This document shows, piece after piece, positions 25,859 to 34,951 of a DNA stretch of 64,000 nucleotides. A program made the position numbers and the translations under genes. The notes under the pieces are model-generated. The model made no database searches and was not told the DNA's origin. It worked only from the letters and a program-made list of their open reading frames with translations. Position 1 is the first letter of the stretch, and every line of letters begins with the position of its first letter. Source of the DNA: G963691885 sp963691885 (lineage in GTDB: Bacteria > Pseudomonadota > Alphaproteobacteria > UBA8366 > Aestuariispiraceae); NCBI GenBank assembly GCA_963691885.1, contig OY829843.1, forward strand, positions 1 to 64,000. Reading direction: 5' to 3'.

Positions 25859-27236
25859 CGACAAGTCTTATCGGTTTTTGTCGCGTCTCAATTTGGGTGG
25901 TTTTCGCGGTCCCGCCCTTGCCGGTCAGTTCGACCGTAACACCGACACCAAGTCGGGTTCGTAGAAACCGCTCCATGGTTTGTCCCAACCCATTCTCGTG
26001 TTGGGTTACCTCGACAATCACCTTCATGTCGTCGCGCCCATCTAGTCTGGTTACATGGCAAAAATATTCACCCGTCATCATTGCAAATTCGGACGCGAGT
26101 AACGCACCGATGCCCTGGGGATAAACATTGATGCCACGTAGCTTCACCATATTGTCGCTGCGCCCCAGAAACCCCTCGAGCCGGCGAAACGGCATCCCTG
26201 TCGGGTTATCGCCCATCAGAACCCGGCTGACATCATGGGTCTGAAATCGGATAATCGGAAAAACATCATCTTTGTATAAACAGGTACACACCATGTTGCC
26301 CATGGTACCCGGTTCAACTGGTGATCCGTCCTCAATATCCAATAATTCCAGATAGTGGGCATCTTCTTGAATATGCAGGCCACACCGGTCGGGTAATTCG
26401 CCGGCAATCAATCCGGTATCTCCGACACCATACCAGTCATAGGCCTCCGCCCCGCCCCACGCATTCGACATGGCCTGTTTATCATCTGCGCCTAAATGGC
26501 CACTGACGATACGGATATTGAGATCCTTGCACGGGTCGATCCCTTCGTCCCGCGCAATCTCCGCCAAGCGTTTGATATAGTCACCGAAGCCGACGATGAC
26601 CGTTGCGCCGAAGTTGCGTAACAGGTGCACCTGATTAACCGACGGCGTCTCCACACCGGTACCCGCACTTAAATAATGCGCGCCGACCCAGTGAAGGAAA
26701 GTCTCCCGCACATAGTGTCCGCCATTGACCATGCCATGCCCATATACGGAATGTACGACGTCATCTTGTGTGATCCCCTGAAGGCCATAAACCCTGGCCA
26801 ACAGGATGTTCTGCACCTCCCGGCTTTTTGGGCCAAACAGCAGGGGTTGCGGCCGTCCGGTTGTGCCGCTGGTGGTTTGCATGATAACGGGCGGGCGCCG
26901 GTCTATCGTATATGTATCGAGCCCGTGAAAGTCACCCAAGGGCGGGTGCGTCTCCACCGACGCCATCAAATCCGCTTTTGAATAGATCGGTAGATTGACG
27001 ATATCGTCCAGCCCCTGGATGTCGCCCGGCTCCAACCCAACACGGCCCCACTGCCTCTGATAAAAGGGCACCTTCCAGGCAAACGCCATAATCGTGCGGA
27101 ACCGTTCATCCTGAAGCGCACGCAATCGGTCCGTGCTCATACTGGTGAACCTGTCCCGTGCGTCTGCCGCGAGGGGATAGGATGCAACCAGTTTCGGATA
27201 TTCAAGTGCGTCGAAATAGTTTGGCCCAGCTGTCAT
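25839..27236 (-). CDS. phenylacetate-CoA ligase-like AMP-forming enzyme
   Basis: A 465-residue PaaK-type adenylate-forming ligase. It has the ATP-binding loop QTTSGTTGRPQPLLF, a YDWYGVGDTG segment that holds the adenine pocket, FQTHDVSRVL and the C-terminal hinge VKLRGINVYPQGI. It would convert an aromatic or other carboxylic acid to its CoA thioester. It overlaps PrpD2 by 4 bp (ATGA) and the amidase by 20 bp. Confidence 0.87.
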   Translation of the reverse strand: MTAGPNYFDALEYPKLVASYPLAADARDRFTSMSTDRLRALQDERFRTIMAFAWKVPFYQRQWGRVGLEPGDIQGLDDIVNLPIYSKADLMASVETHPPLGDFHGLDTYTIDRRPPVIMQTTSGTTGRPQPLLFGPKSREVQNILLARVYGLQGITQDDVVHSVYGHGMVNGGHYVRETFLHWVGAHYLSAGTGVETPSVNQVHLLRNFGATVIVGFGDYIKRLAEIARDEGIDPCKDLNIRIVSGHLGADDKQAMSNAWGGAEAYDWYGVGDTGLIAGELPDRCGLHIQEDAHYLELLDIEDGSPVEPGTMGNMVCTCLYKDDVFPIIRFQTHDVSRVLMGDNPTGMPFRRLEGFLGRSDNMVKLRGINVYPQGIGALLASEFAMMTGEYFCHVTRLDGRDDMKVIVEVTQHENGLGQTMERFLRTRLGVGVTVELTGKGGTAKTTQIETRQKPIRLVDDRSTT

Positions 27237-28639
27237 TTCATCGCACCCGTGCTAATTCCGGGAAGAAGGCCGAGCAGGGTGGAGCTTTCCCCACCCTCTG
27301 CCAGGTCAAGCGCCGAGTCAATGACGTTCGATATCACCGACTGCGGTGTTTTGGCGGCGCTCATCAGCATCCTTGCCTTTTCAATCAACTTTTCCTCTGG
27401 CAGTGGATTATCCGGGTCACCCAACGCATCAGAAATTGACTGATCCAAGACCCGGCCCGATTTAAGCGTGACGGAAACCGACGCGCCATAGCGTTCCGGA
27501 TAGGCCGTGTCAAAGACAGGTTCGACCTCCACCACGGATCTTTGCCTCAGGGCCGCAACCTCGGGCCGGACCAGGGCGGGCGGCTCGAAATCCTCCAACC
27601 CCGGTTCCCCGCAAAGAAGAGTAATTGCAACGCAATGCTGAAGGCTGAATTTGCCCTCGATCACCTGTTTTGGCGCCATTTTATTACAGAATAGAACCGC
27701 ATCGCCATAGCTGTGTATCTCAATCCGTTCCACAGCTTCCGTGTTAATGCCGCCTTCGTGCAAAGCAAGGGCCGCGTCGATCGCGGCATGGGCGTGGCGG
27801 CAAGCCGGCCAGGGTTTGACGCTTGTATCCCATATCAACCACGGGTTGTTTGGGTCTGCGGCAACACGATTGGGCATCGCGTCGGTGCACATGGCGGCGA
27901 AGAAACCCTGGTCTCCCTCCAGGATAAAGGCTGGGCCGGTGAACCCCAACGCGGCCAATTGAGCGGATGTCAGTCCGGCTTCGGCAGCCCGTGCATTGTG
28001 CAACTGTTTCGACATGACCGGTTCATGGCGCACACGCCAAAGACCGCCTGCAAGCGTCCCCGCATTGCCAAGCGCGTCCACCGTTGGACCATCACTCAGG
28101 TTCAGTAGGTCCGCAGCCGCCATCGCCGCGCCGAACGGCCCGCATGTCGCGGTGTTGTGCCAATTTGCATAATGTCCCGGCCCAACCGCAGACCCGACCC
28201 GTATAACCGCCTCATAACCCCGGACGATCGCGTCCAGCAGTTGAGTGCCGCTCGCCCCGGTTTCGGATGCCGCGCCAAGGGCTGCGGGTATAACGACAGG
28301 CCCAGGGTGCAAAATGGAACTGCGGTGAATGTCATCCATTTCCAATGTATTGCCGAGGCCGCCCATGAAGAACGCGGCGGCTGCTGCTTCCAAATCCTGG
28401 TTAAGGCCGAGGGCTGGGCACCCGCCAGGATTCCTGCCGGTGGCATGGCGGCTTAAAACGGCGCCAGCGGGCGTGCTTAACCCCGCCGCTGCACAACCTA
28501 GCCAATCGATCAGATGCAATGCCGCCTTGCGCCGTGTGGCGTCATCTACCGGCCTTCGGCATATCCCAGTCAGCCTTTGGGTCAGGGATTGCCCGGGTGA
28601 AGCGTCACCGGGTACTTTGGGCTTTTGGGCGGCGGTCAT
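27233..28639 (-). CDS. MmgE/PrpD-family protein (second copy)
   Basis: A 468-residue MmgE/PrpD protein with LIDWLGCAAAGLSTPAG, LGNTLEMDDIHRSSILHPGP (the conserved Asp-Asp-x-His region) and WPACRHAHAAIDAALAL. The ATG at 28639 sits 6 bp after a TATAAT box, so the mRNA may be leaderless; the longer frame upstream lacks a binding site. It heads the leftward operon and is only distantly related to the PrpD at 20773-22155. Confidence 0.88.
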   Translation of the reverse strand: MTAAQKPKVPGDASPGQSLTQRLTGICRRPVDDATRRKAALHLIDWLGCAAAGLSTPAGAVLSRHATGRNPGGCPALGLNQDLEAAAAAFFMGGLGNTLEMDDIHRSSILHPGPVVIPAALGAASETGASGTQLLDAIVRGYEAVIRVGSAVGPGHYANWHNTATCGPFGAAMAAADLLNLSDGPTVDALGNAGTLAGGLWRVRHEPVMSKQLHNARAAEAGLTSAQLAALGFTGPAFILEGDQGFFAAMCTDAMPNRVAADPNNPWLIWDTSVKPWPACRHAHAAIDAALALHEGGINTEAVERIEIHSYGDAVLFCNKMAPKQVIEGKFSLQHCVAITLLCGEPGLEDFEPPALVRPEVAALRQRSVVEVEPVFDTAYPERYGASVSVTLKSGRVLDQSISDALGDPDNPLPEEKLIEKARMLMSAAKTPQSVISNVIDSALDLAEGGESSTLLGLLPGISTGAMK

Positions 28640-28676
28640 TATGATATTATAGCGCAGCCTACCGCGTCCTAGGCAA
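28639..28676 (-). promoter_or_regulatory. candidate leaderless promoter of PrpD2
   Basis: On the minus strand TTGCCT (28671-28676), a 19-bp spacer and a perfect TATAAT (28646-28651) precede the ATG by 6 bp. The predicted first nucleotide is the A of the start codon. Confidence 0.5.
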
Positions 28677-28745
28677 CAGAATTCGCGCAACCGTCACGAA
28701 CAGGTACCCAAGCAACAAGCATTCCAGGAACAAGTCTGACCGATC

Positions 28746-30005
28746 ATGATCAAAACAACGGAGTGGGCACAGGCGTTCGGCCATTTGCGGACCACAGGTC
28801 CGATCTATATCGCCGGTTGCTGCGGCGAGCCGACAAGGGCGCTTGACGCGATCGCTGCGATGCCGGACCTGTTTCGGGGCCGCACTTTCACAGGTGTTTG
28901 GATCCCAGGGGTCAACCGACGGGATCCAACCGACGGTATTCCCGGTGCACGGGCCGAAACCGCCTTTGTGACGCCAAGCCTGACCGACGGCATCGCAGAG
29001 GGCCGCATCGACGTATTTCCCCTTCACTATTCGGAGATTTGGAAGCGCCTGTCCTCAGGCTTACCGGGCTGGCCGCCCGTGGCCGGCGGGATCGCCCATG
29101 TGAGCCGGCCTAAGAACGGGGACGTCACATTCGGCATTTCATCGGATTTCAGCCAAGCCGTTCTGGCGTCAGGCGCTCCGATGATCGGTGTTATCAACGG
29201 GAATATGCCAACGCCGGTTCATGCAGAACCGATCCCGGTTGAGCGGTTCGCAACCCTGATTGAGGGCGAGGCGCCGCTAATAGACTCTCATACCCGCCCC
29301 CTAACCGATGATTTCAAGGCAATCGGACGGCAAATTGCGCGCCTGATACGGCCCGGTGACACGCTGCAAATGGGCCTTGGAAAGGTTCAAACTGCGGTGC
29401 TGGCCGCCTTGCAAGAGGTGACCGGGTTGGATGATCTCGGCTTTCACAGCGGCCTGATAACGCCCGGATTGTTGCCGCTGCTGGATCAAGGGGTTTTCAC
29501 AAAGGGCGTTGTGACCGGCGCAGCGCTTGGGGACAGCGCCTTTTACCCCCGCGCGGCCGCCCACCCGGCGATCACCTATCGCCCGGTCGGCCACACCCAT
29601 GCCCATGCAACCCTTGCCGCGATTGAGAAGCTTACAACCATTAATTCGGTGCTGGAGGTCGACCTTTACGGCCAGGCAAACACGGAATTTGTTTCGGGGC
29701 GTCAAGTGACAGGCCACGGGGGCATGGTCGACTTCATTCGGGGCGCGCATGCCTCCCCCGGGGGAAGGTCGATCTTGGCGATGCCGGCAACAGCCAAAAA
29801 CGGAACTCAAAGCCGCATCACCGTAACCCTGATGAGGGGGCACACGGCGACCGTCGGTCGCGCGGACGCCGATTATATCGTGACTGAGTATGGCTGGGCC
29901 TCGCTGCGTAATCTTTCAGTGGAGGCAAGGGCGAAAGCGCTGATCACCATCGCTGCCCCGCAGTTTCGCGAGCAACTGGCGGAGGGCTGGTCCAAGTTGA
30001 CGTGA
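28746..30005 (+). CDS. acetyl-CoA hydrolase/CoA-transferase family protein
   Basis: A 419-residue protein of the class I CoA-transferase / acetyl-CoA hydrolase family. It has the N-terminal half with TPSLTDGIAEGRIDVFPLHYSE, then QMGLGKVQTAVLAAL, LGFHSGLITPG and the C-terminal INSVLEVDLYGQANTE and VTEYGWASLRNLS blocks. It is divergent from PrpD2 with 106 bp between start codons. It probably moves CoA onto the pathway acid or recovers CoA at the end. Confidence 0.87.
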   Translation: MIKTTEWAQAFGHLRTTGPIYIAGCCGEPTRALDAIAAMPDLFRGRTFTGVWIPGVNRRDPTDGIPGARAETAFVTPSLTDGIAEGRIDVFPLHYSEIWKRLSSGLPGWPPVAGGIAHVSRPKNGDVTFGISSDFSQAVLASGAPMIGVINGNMPTPVHAEPIPVERFATLIEGEAPLIDSHTRPLTDDFKAIGRQIARLIRPGDTLQMGLGKVQTAVLAALQEVTGLDDLGFHSGLITPGLLPLLDQGVFTKGVVTGAALGDSAFYPRAAAHPAITYRPVGHTHAHATLAAIEKLTTINSVLEVDLYGQANTEFVSGRQVTGHGGMVDFIRGAHASPGGRSILAMPATAKNGTQSRITVTLMRGHTATVGRADADYIVTEYGWASLRNLSVEARAKALITIAAPQFREQLAEGWSKLT

Positions 30006-30088
30006 ACTCAGCGGACGGATGCCAACCCGAAGAATAGAGGGTCACTGCTCGAAGGCGGTCCCCTTTTGGCCCAGAAAGAATCCACGCA

Positions 30089-30259
30089 ATGCCAGTTTAC
30101 ACAATCGGCAGTCCAAACGGCCTGTATTTAACCTTCGGCGAAGGTTTGGTATCGGTTTTCTGTTCAATTGAGCAGGTTGCTTATATACAGACCAGTGCTC
30201 CGATCACTCCCGGCAATTCAGGTGGAGTGACCTGGGTTTTAAAGATTGACGCACGTTGA
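30089..30259 (+). pseudogene. S1C (trypsin/DegP-like) protease fragment
   Basis: A 56-codon frame that reads VYTIGSPNGLYLTFGEGLV and IQTSAPITPGNSGG, the segment around the nucleophilic Ser of Do-like trypsins. Both the His/Asp half and the C-terminus are absent. The rest of 30006-30302 shows no gene. A relic of an otherwise lost gene. Confidence 0.6.
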
Positions 30260-30302
30260 CTGTGAGAATCTGGCTCGTTTAGACCTTGAAGGAGAAACTG
30301 GA

Positions 30303-30375
30303 ATGAGCCGGAAACGTTACACAGCAGAGACTATTAATGGCATGCTTCGGGAAGCGGAGGTTCGGTTGAGCCAAG
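30303..30375 (+). pseudogene. IS3 OrfA start fragment
   Basis: MSRKRYTAETINGMLREAEVRLSQG is the start of an IS3-family (IS407-like) OrfA and is preceded by GGAGAAACTGGA. It stops being IS3 after 24 codons, where an IS6 end begins. Confidence 0.7.
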
Positions 30376-30530
30376 GGTGCTGTGAGACGAATTCGAACTC
30401 ATGTCAGTTAGGCAGGGGTGAGAGGTGGTTTATGCAGCAAAGAGCTGCTGCCATTCATTGAGTGCAGCATTCCGTTAAAGTTTGAATTGATCTCGTGAGT
30501 TTAAGTGTCTTCCGTTGTTGAAGTGGTTGT
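30376..30530 (-). pseudogene. IS6 C-terminal remnant
   Basis: It begins with the IS6 end GGTGCTGTGAGAC and encodes, on the minus strand, HFNN-G-HLNSRDQFKL, an in-frame stop, then RNAALNEWQQLFAA. These match the last 40 codons of the IS6 at 54936-58178. Confidence 0.75.
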
Positions 30531-30621
30531 CGACGGACACGATAGCTGCGTCTTGGCGCTGCCCAAGTGGAGCAAAATTCACGAATGAGACTATCCAGAA
30601 TTCTGTGCCCTGACGCTTTGA

Positions 30622-31845
30622 TTACGCCATCGGGAAGCGGTCTTCGAACATGATTGCGAACTGGCTTTTGACAGCGTGCCATTCGCGGACTGATCGCTTC
30701 CACTCCTGAGAGGAAGCATTCAGCGCGAGATATATCAATTTTGCGGCGGCGTCATCGCTCGGGAAGTGGCCCCGTGTCCGGACAGCACGGCGGATTTTCG
30801 AGTTCAGCGCCTCAATCGCATTCGTGGTGTAAATCAGCCTGCGCACCTCGGGCGGGTAGTTGAGGAACGGAATGACCTCGTTCCAGGCCCGCCGCCAGCT
30901 CGGCGCAATCGCAGGGTATTTCGCGGCCAGATCGCTTTTTTCGAACTCAGCAAGCGCTGCTTCTGCCGCATCGGCGTCCACGGCGGTGTAGACGGCCTTA
31001 AGTGCCGCTGCCACTGCCTTGCGGTCCTTGTAGCTGGCGAAGCTCATGGAGTGGCGCAACAGGTGGACGATGCAGGTCTGGATTTGGGCCTGTGGGAAGG
31101 CCGCCTCGATGGCCTGAGGAAAGCCCTTGAGGCCGTCCACGACGGCGATCAGGATGTCCTGAACGCCCCGATTGCGCAGGTCGTTCAGGACCTTCGCCCA
31201 GAACTTGGCCCCTTCATTGGCCTGGAACCACAGGCCCAGAACGTCGCGCGTGCCATCTGGCAGGATCGCCAGGGCTACGAATACCGCCTTGTTCGAGACC
31301 GCGCCATCACTGCGGATATTAACCCGGATCGTGTCCATGAACACCACCGGATAGCAGGGCTCCAGCGGTCGGTTCTGCCAGGCGGTGACTTCCTCCATAA
31401 CCGCATCGGTAATCGCCGAGATCAGGCTCGGCGATGCCTCGATGCCGTAGATCTCCTCGATGTGGCCCTGGATTTCCCGGGTCGTCATGCCGCGGGCGTA
31501 CAGGCTTATGATCTTGGTGTCGAACTCTGGAAAACGGCGTTGATACTTGGCGATCAGCAGCGGATCAAAGCTACCGTTCCGGTCGCGGGGAATGTCCAGA
31601 ACGACCTTGCCGCTGTCTGTGGTCACCGTCTTCGGGCTGCTGCCGTTGCGCCGGTTCGGCGGCTTGTTCTGACCCGCCAGCGGTTGATCGGCGCGCTCCT
31701 CGGTCAGGTGCGCGTCCAGTTCGGTGTTCAAAGCGCGTTCTGCCAGTGCCTTGGTCAACTCCTGCAAAATGCCGTCCTTGCCAAAAAGATCACCGGGCTT
31801 CCGCCCTTCCATCAACTGGTCCAAAAGGTCTTTGTCGATGCTCAT
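30622..31845 (-). CDS. IS256-family transposase
   Basis: A 407-residue Mutator-type transposase. The DDE residues are in VFMDTIRV (Asp), VVDGLKGF (Asp) and, after the helical insertion, NAIEALNSKIRRA (Glu). CIVHLLRHSM lies between, as usual. The frame is intact. The IS630 inserted upstream of the start codon, between the promoter end and the ATG, so expression may be altered. Confidence 0.95.
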   Translation of the reverse strand: MSIDKDLLDQLMEGRKPGDLFGKDGILQELTKALAERALNTELDAHLTEERADQPLAGQNKPPNRRNGSSPKTVTTDSGKVVLDIPRDRNGSFDPLLIAKYQRRFPEFDTKIISLYARGMTTREIQGHIEEIYGIEASPSLISAITDAVMEEVTAWQNRPLEPCYPVVFMDTIRVNIRSDGAVSNKAVFVALAILPDGTRDVLGLWFQANEGAKFWAKVLNDLRNRGVQDILIAVVDGLKGFPQAIEAAFPQAQIQTCIVHLLRHSMSFASYKDRKAVAAALKAVYTAVDADAAEAALAEFEKSDLAAKYPAIAPSWRRAWNEVIPFLNYPPEVRRLIYTTNAIEALNSKIRRAVRTRGHFPSDDAAAKLIYLALNASSQEWKRSVREWHAVKSQFAIMFEDRFPMA

Positions 31846-31866
31846 ACGTGGGTCTCCTCATCTTTA

Positions 31867-32918
31867 GAGCGGGTTCCGTTTAGTCGGAATCGGTTTTGAG
31901 ATTTCTACGAAGCATGATTCCCTGTTTTTATTTTGGAGACCGGGATTATGTCATCAGTCATTTCGATGGATTTGCGGGAGCGTATTTTTTCTTACGTTAT
32001 TGCCGGTCACTCGTGCCGATCAGCGGCACGCCTTTACGGTGTCAGCCCAAGCTTTGCGATCAAGTTGATGCAGCGGTTCCGTCAAGGTCGCGGATTGTGC
32101 GGCCCTGGTCGTCGTCGTCCTGTCGGCACCGGGACGCTCGAACCCTATAGAGCGTTTGTCATTGACCTTGTCGATGCACAGCCCGATATCACGCTCAGGG
32201 AATTGGCGGACGAATTGAGTGCGACGCTGGGGGTTAAGACCAGCAAGGCGACGCTATGCCGGTTTCTGATTAAGGCGGGATACCGCTATAAAAAAAACGC
32301 TGCGGGCACGGGAACAAGAGCGCGCTGATGTGCGCCGCGCGCGTCATCACTGGATCATCCGGCGACAACCTCTCATGCGGCTCGACCCACATCGGCTTGT
32401 TTTTATTGATGAAACGGCGACCACAACCAAGATGACCCGGCTTAGAGGCCGCGCGCCCAAAGGCCAACGCCTTGTCATGCATACGCCGTTCGGTCATTGG
32501 CGCACGCAAACCTTTATCGCGGGATTGCGCTGCGGCGGCCTCACCGCACCATGGATCCTCAACGCCCCCATGACCAAGGTCGCCTTTGAGACCTATGTCG
32601 AGACACAGCTCGCCCCAACGCTGAGCCGAGGCGATGTCGTTATCCTCGATAATCTCGCCGCCCATAAAAGTGACCGTGCCGCTGAAACCTTGCACGACAT
32701 CGGTGCATGGTTCCTGTTCCTGCCACCCTATTCGCCAGACCTGAACCCAATCGAACAAGCCTTCTCAAAATTAAAAGCCCATCTCAGAAAGGCCGAGGCC
32801 AGAACATTCGATGACCTTACAAACGCAACAGGGTCAATATGCGATCTCTTCACCGAAACGGAGTGCTGGAACTTCTTCGCAGGCGCTAACTATGCGTACG
32901 ATTAAATGAAAACAACTC
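31867..32918 (+). mobile_element. IS630-family element, copy 1 (1052 bp)
   Basis: Ends GAGCGGGTTCCGTTTAGTCG and the inverted GAGTTGTTTTCATTTAATCG (14 of 20 positions identical) are flanked by TA on both sides (31865-31866, 32919-32920), the family's target site. It lies within the 5' region of the IS256. An inverted copy of the same length is at 37370-38421. Confidence 0.92.
31948..32905 (+). CDS. IS630 transposase, two frames joined by +1 slippage
   Basis: Frame 1 (to 32328) encodes the N-terminal HTH part (MSSVISMDLRERIFSYVIAG, YRYKKNAAG). Frame 2 (from 32330) encodes the catalytic part with FIDETATTTKM (Asp), VVILDNLAAHKS (Asp) and PPYSPDLNPIEQAF (Glu). The frames meet at an A8 run in GCTATAAAAAAAACGC. 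Reading one A less or slipping +1 gives YKKTLRAREQERADVRRA, the normal IS630 continuity. Transcriptional slippage or programmed frameshifting is likely because both copies keep it. Confidence 0.85.
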
Positions 32919-32966
32919 TAGAGCTACCTCGCCAGGGCACAGAATTCTGGATAGTCTCTCACGAAT

Positions 32967-33271
32967 CCCTAAAACAACGCACTTGTTGAACCTTCAAAAT
33001 TACTGACCTCGTCGCCGACACCGCTGCCTCAGTTGAAAATACTCGCAAAAAGGTCCAGTCTTGGTGCAACACAAAGTTATTTGGGAAATTTTCGATTAGA
33101 TAAGATAGGCTACCATGACACAAAGAAGGCATTCCTATCGTCGAGCGCGTTTTGAATATACAATCTGACCGAAAGGTCAGCAAACCATCCCGCTTCAAAC
33201 GCGACACGGTAGGTGTCTCGAACGGCAGCCAAGGTAGAGATTTGTAATCACGTTCCAGAGGTGTCCAAGCA
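32967..33271. other. no recognised gene
   Basis: A 305-bp stretch between IS256 and the caspase-like gene. A 106-codon minus frame here has no recognisable domain. It probably holds the promoter of the caspase-like gene, but no clear -35/-10 pair was found. Confidence 0.35.
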
Positions 33272-34636
33272 ATGAGCAAACTCTTCTCAGAATCATGGGT
33301 CTACGTATTCTTTGCTTTTTGGGTGGGTGCTATGACCTTCAGCGGATCTAATGCTACTGCATCGCAAGATCTTAAGGCGCTGGTTATTGGCAACTCCAAT
33401 TATGTCGTTGGGGCCCTTTCTAACCCGGGGAATGACGCGCGACTGATCGCTAAGACCCTCGAGGGCGCAGGGTTCGACGTGACCCTTGCCGAAAACTTGA
33501 ACTATTTTGAAATGGGGCGAACGATTGCAGATTTTGGGCGAAACCTGTCTCAATCGAGCGACGAAACCGTCGGCTTATTTTTCTACGCAGGTCACGCCAT
33601 ACAAACCGGGGGTGAAAACTATCTCATCCCAGTCGACGCGCAACTTCGCGATACTCTTGATCTCAGCATCAAAACAATACCGCTGCGCTTGGTAATGCAA
33701 AGCTTAGATCAAGCGCCCAATCGCTTAAACATGGTTTTTCTTGATGCCTGTAGAAACAATCCTTTCGCGTCGATTACCCGGTCATCGGGAGGTGGTCTCG
33801 CAAGAGTTGATGCACCTTATGGGACATTGGTTTCCTATTCGACAGCACCAGGCTCCGTCGCAACAGACGGTACCGGTCGCAATAGCCCCTATTCTCATGC
33901 GCTAGCACAAGCTCTGAGGCAACCTGGCCTTACGGTTGAACAGGCGTTAAAGCAAGTTCGCCTAAAGGTCGTTGAGAAAACAGGGGGAGCACAAGTTCCT
34001 TGGGAGTCCTCCTCTTTGATCGGCGACTTCTACTTTGCAGGCGACGAAAAATCTGGCAAGAGGTTGGCAGCTATTCCTACAGAAGTGGAAAGCGACATCA
34101 ATCCGGGACGCCCGAAGTTTCAACTGAACCTGATACCGGGACATAATCATGCTAGATCGTTCAGTTTTGACCAAGCAACAATCAAAAAGTCTTATGAAGA
34201 CCAGAACGCCTTGGTCTACGATTTCGCTTTAAGAAAAACACAGTTGAATGGCCAACGCGTTACGTTTCCTCGGTTCTCCGTAATTGTTGATTTTCGTAGA
34301 CCAGGCTGGGATCCTAAGGATCTCAGTCTTATTAGAATAATGTTCAACCAATATATGTTTATAGATCGCGAGAGTGTTGATGCGGATTATTCGGATTGCA
34401 GGCTTGGTTTTCGCGTGTCGCCCTCAGGAAATAAGACAGTGCGATTGTTGCTTTATGACGGAGACGGGTCCCCTCTCAGGCGGACAAACGATTGCGTATT
34501 GAACAAGATGGGCGCAAATGATCGAACTATTTCTGCGACTATACTGAAAAATTTGGGGGTAATTCTTAATAGCCTTAAATGGAGCGAGGATGCAGTTCGC
34601 GAGATGGTGAGCTTCTATGATGAAGGTATAGGGTGA
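33272..34636 (+). CDS. caspase-like (peptidase C14) protein, exported
   Basis: A 454-residue protein. An N-terminal hydrophobic segment (residues 9-30) looks like a signal peptide or anchor, so the domain is probably periplasmic. The caspase fold follows at 34-255: KALVIGNSNYVVGALSNPGNDA, the catalytic His in GLFFYAGHAIQTGGENYLIPVD and the catalytic Cys in MVFLDACRNNPF. The C-terminal 200 residues, with two Cys (SDCRLGF, NDCVLNK), match no domain I recognise. Its neighbours downstream are a secreted amidase-family protein and a TAXI-like protein. Confidence 0.88.
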   Translation: MSKLFSESWVYVFFAFWVGAMTFSGSNATASQDLKALVIGNSNYVVGALSNPGNDARLIAKTLEGAGFDVTLAENLNYFEMGRTIADFGRNLSQSSDETVGLFFYAGHAIQTGGENYLIPVDAQLRDTLDLSIKTIPLRLVMQSLDQAPNRLNMVFLDACRNNPFASITRSSGGGLARVDAPYGTLVSYSTAPGSVATDGTGRNSPYSHALAQALRQPGLTVEQALKQVRLKVVEKTGGAQVPWESSSLIGDFYFAGDEKSGKRLAAIPTEVESDINPGRPKFQLNLIPGHNHARSFSFDQATIKKSYEDQNALVYDFALRKTQLNGQRVTFPRFSVIVDFRRPGWDPKDLSLIRIMFNQYMFIDRESVDADYSDCRLGFRVSPSGNKTVRLLLYDGDGSPLRRTNDCVLNKMGANDRTISATILKNLGVILNSLKWSEDAVREMVSFYDEGIG

Positions 34637-34845
34637 GAAGACTAGTCTGATCGACGAAGCGGAGTCACTCTGTGCATTGAGGTCTGGCAGTGCGCCAAAA
34701 GAAACAATGCATTTGCATTAACTGTTTATTTCTTTTTGGCTGCAAGAGTTCGTTCGCAACACGTGTCGTTTGTCGACCTGTGCAGGGGAATGGAATCGGG
34801 CGTTGAGAGGATTATGGGTCCAATTATGTTTTTCAGGAAAAAAAC

Positions 34846-34883
34846 GGTGCTGTCAGACGAATTTGAACTCGCCTGGCAGCACC
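34846..34883. repeat. hairpin made of two inverted IS6-like ends
   Basis: GGTGCTGTCAG and CTGGCAGCACC bound 38 bp and pair with one mismatch. GGTGCTGTCAGAC is the end of the IS6 elements seen at 54936 and, slightly changed, at 30376. No transposase lies between, so it is a MITE-like relic; it could also act as a terminator for the caspase-like gene. The rest of 34637-35076 has only a possible 14-codon frame. Confidence 0.6.
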
Positions 34884-34951
34884 CTATCGCAAACACAGTT
34901 TTACACAGCTAAGACCCAACGCCAAATATTCGACCTGACAGGAGGAAAATC

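Larger units (their letters stand above)
30587..32958 (-). mobile_element. complete IS256-family element with nested IS630
   Basis: Perfect 26-bp inverted ends (GAGACTATCCAGAATTCTG...) at 30587 and 32958 are flanked by an 8-bp target duplication TCACGAAT (30579-30586 and 32959-32966). Without the inserted IS630 and its TA duplication the element is 1318 bp. Confidence 0.93.

Noticed and set aside
32959..33279. 106-codon minus-strand gene
   Set aside because: It crosses the IS256 end and target duplication and shows no recognisable domain.
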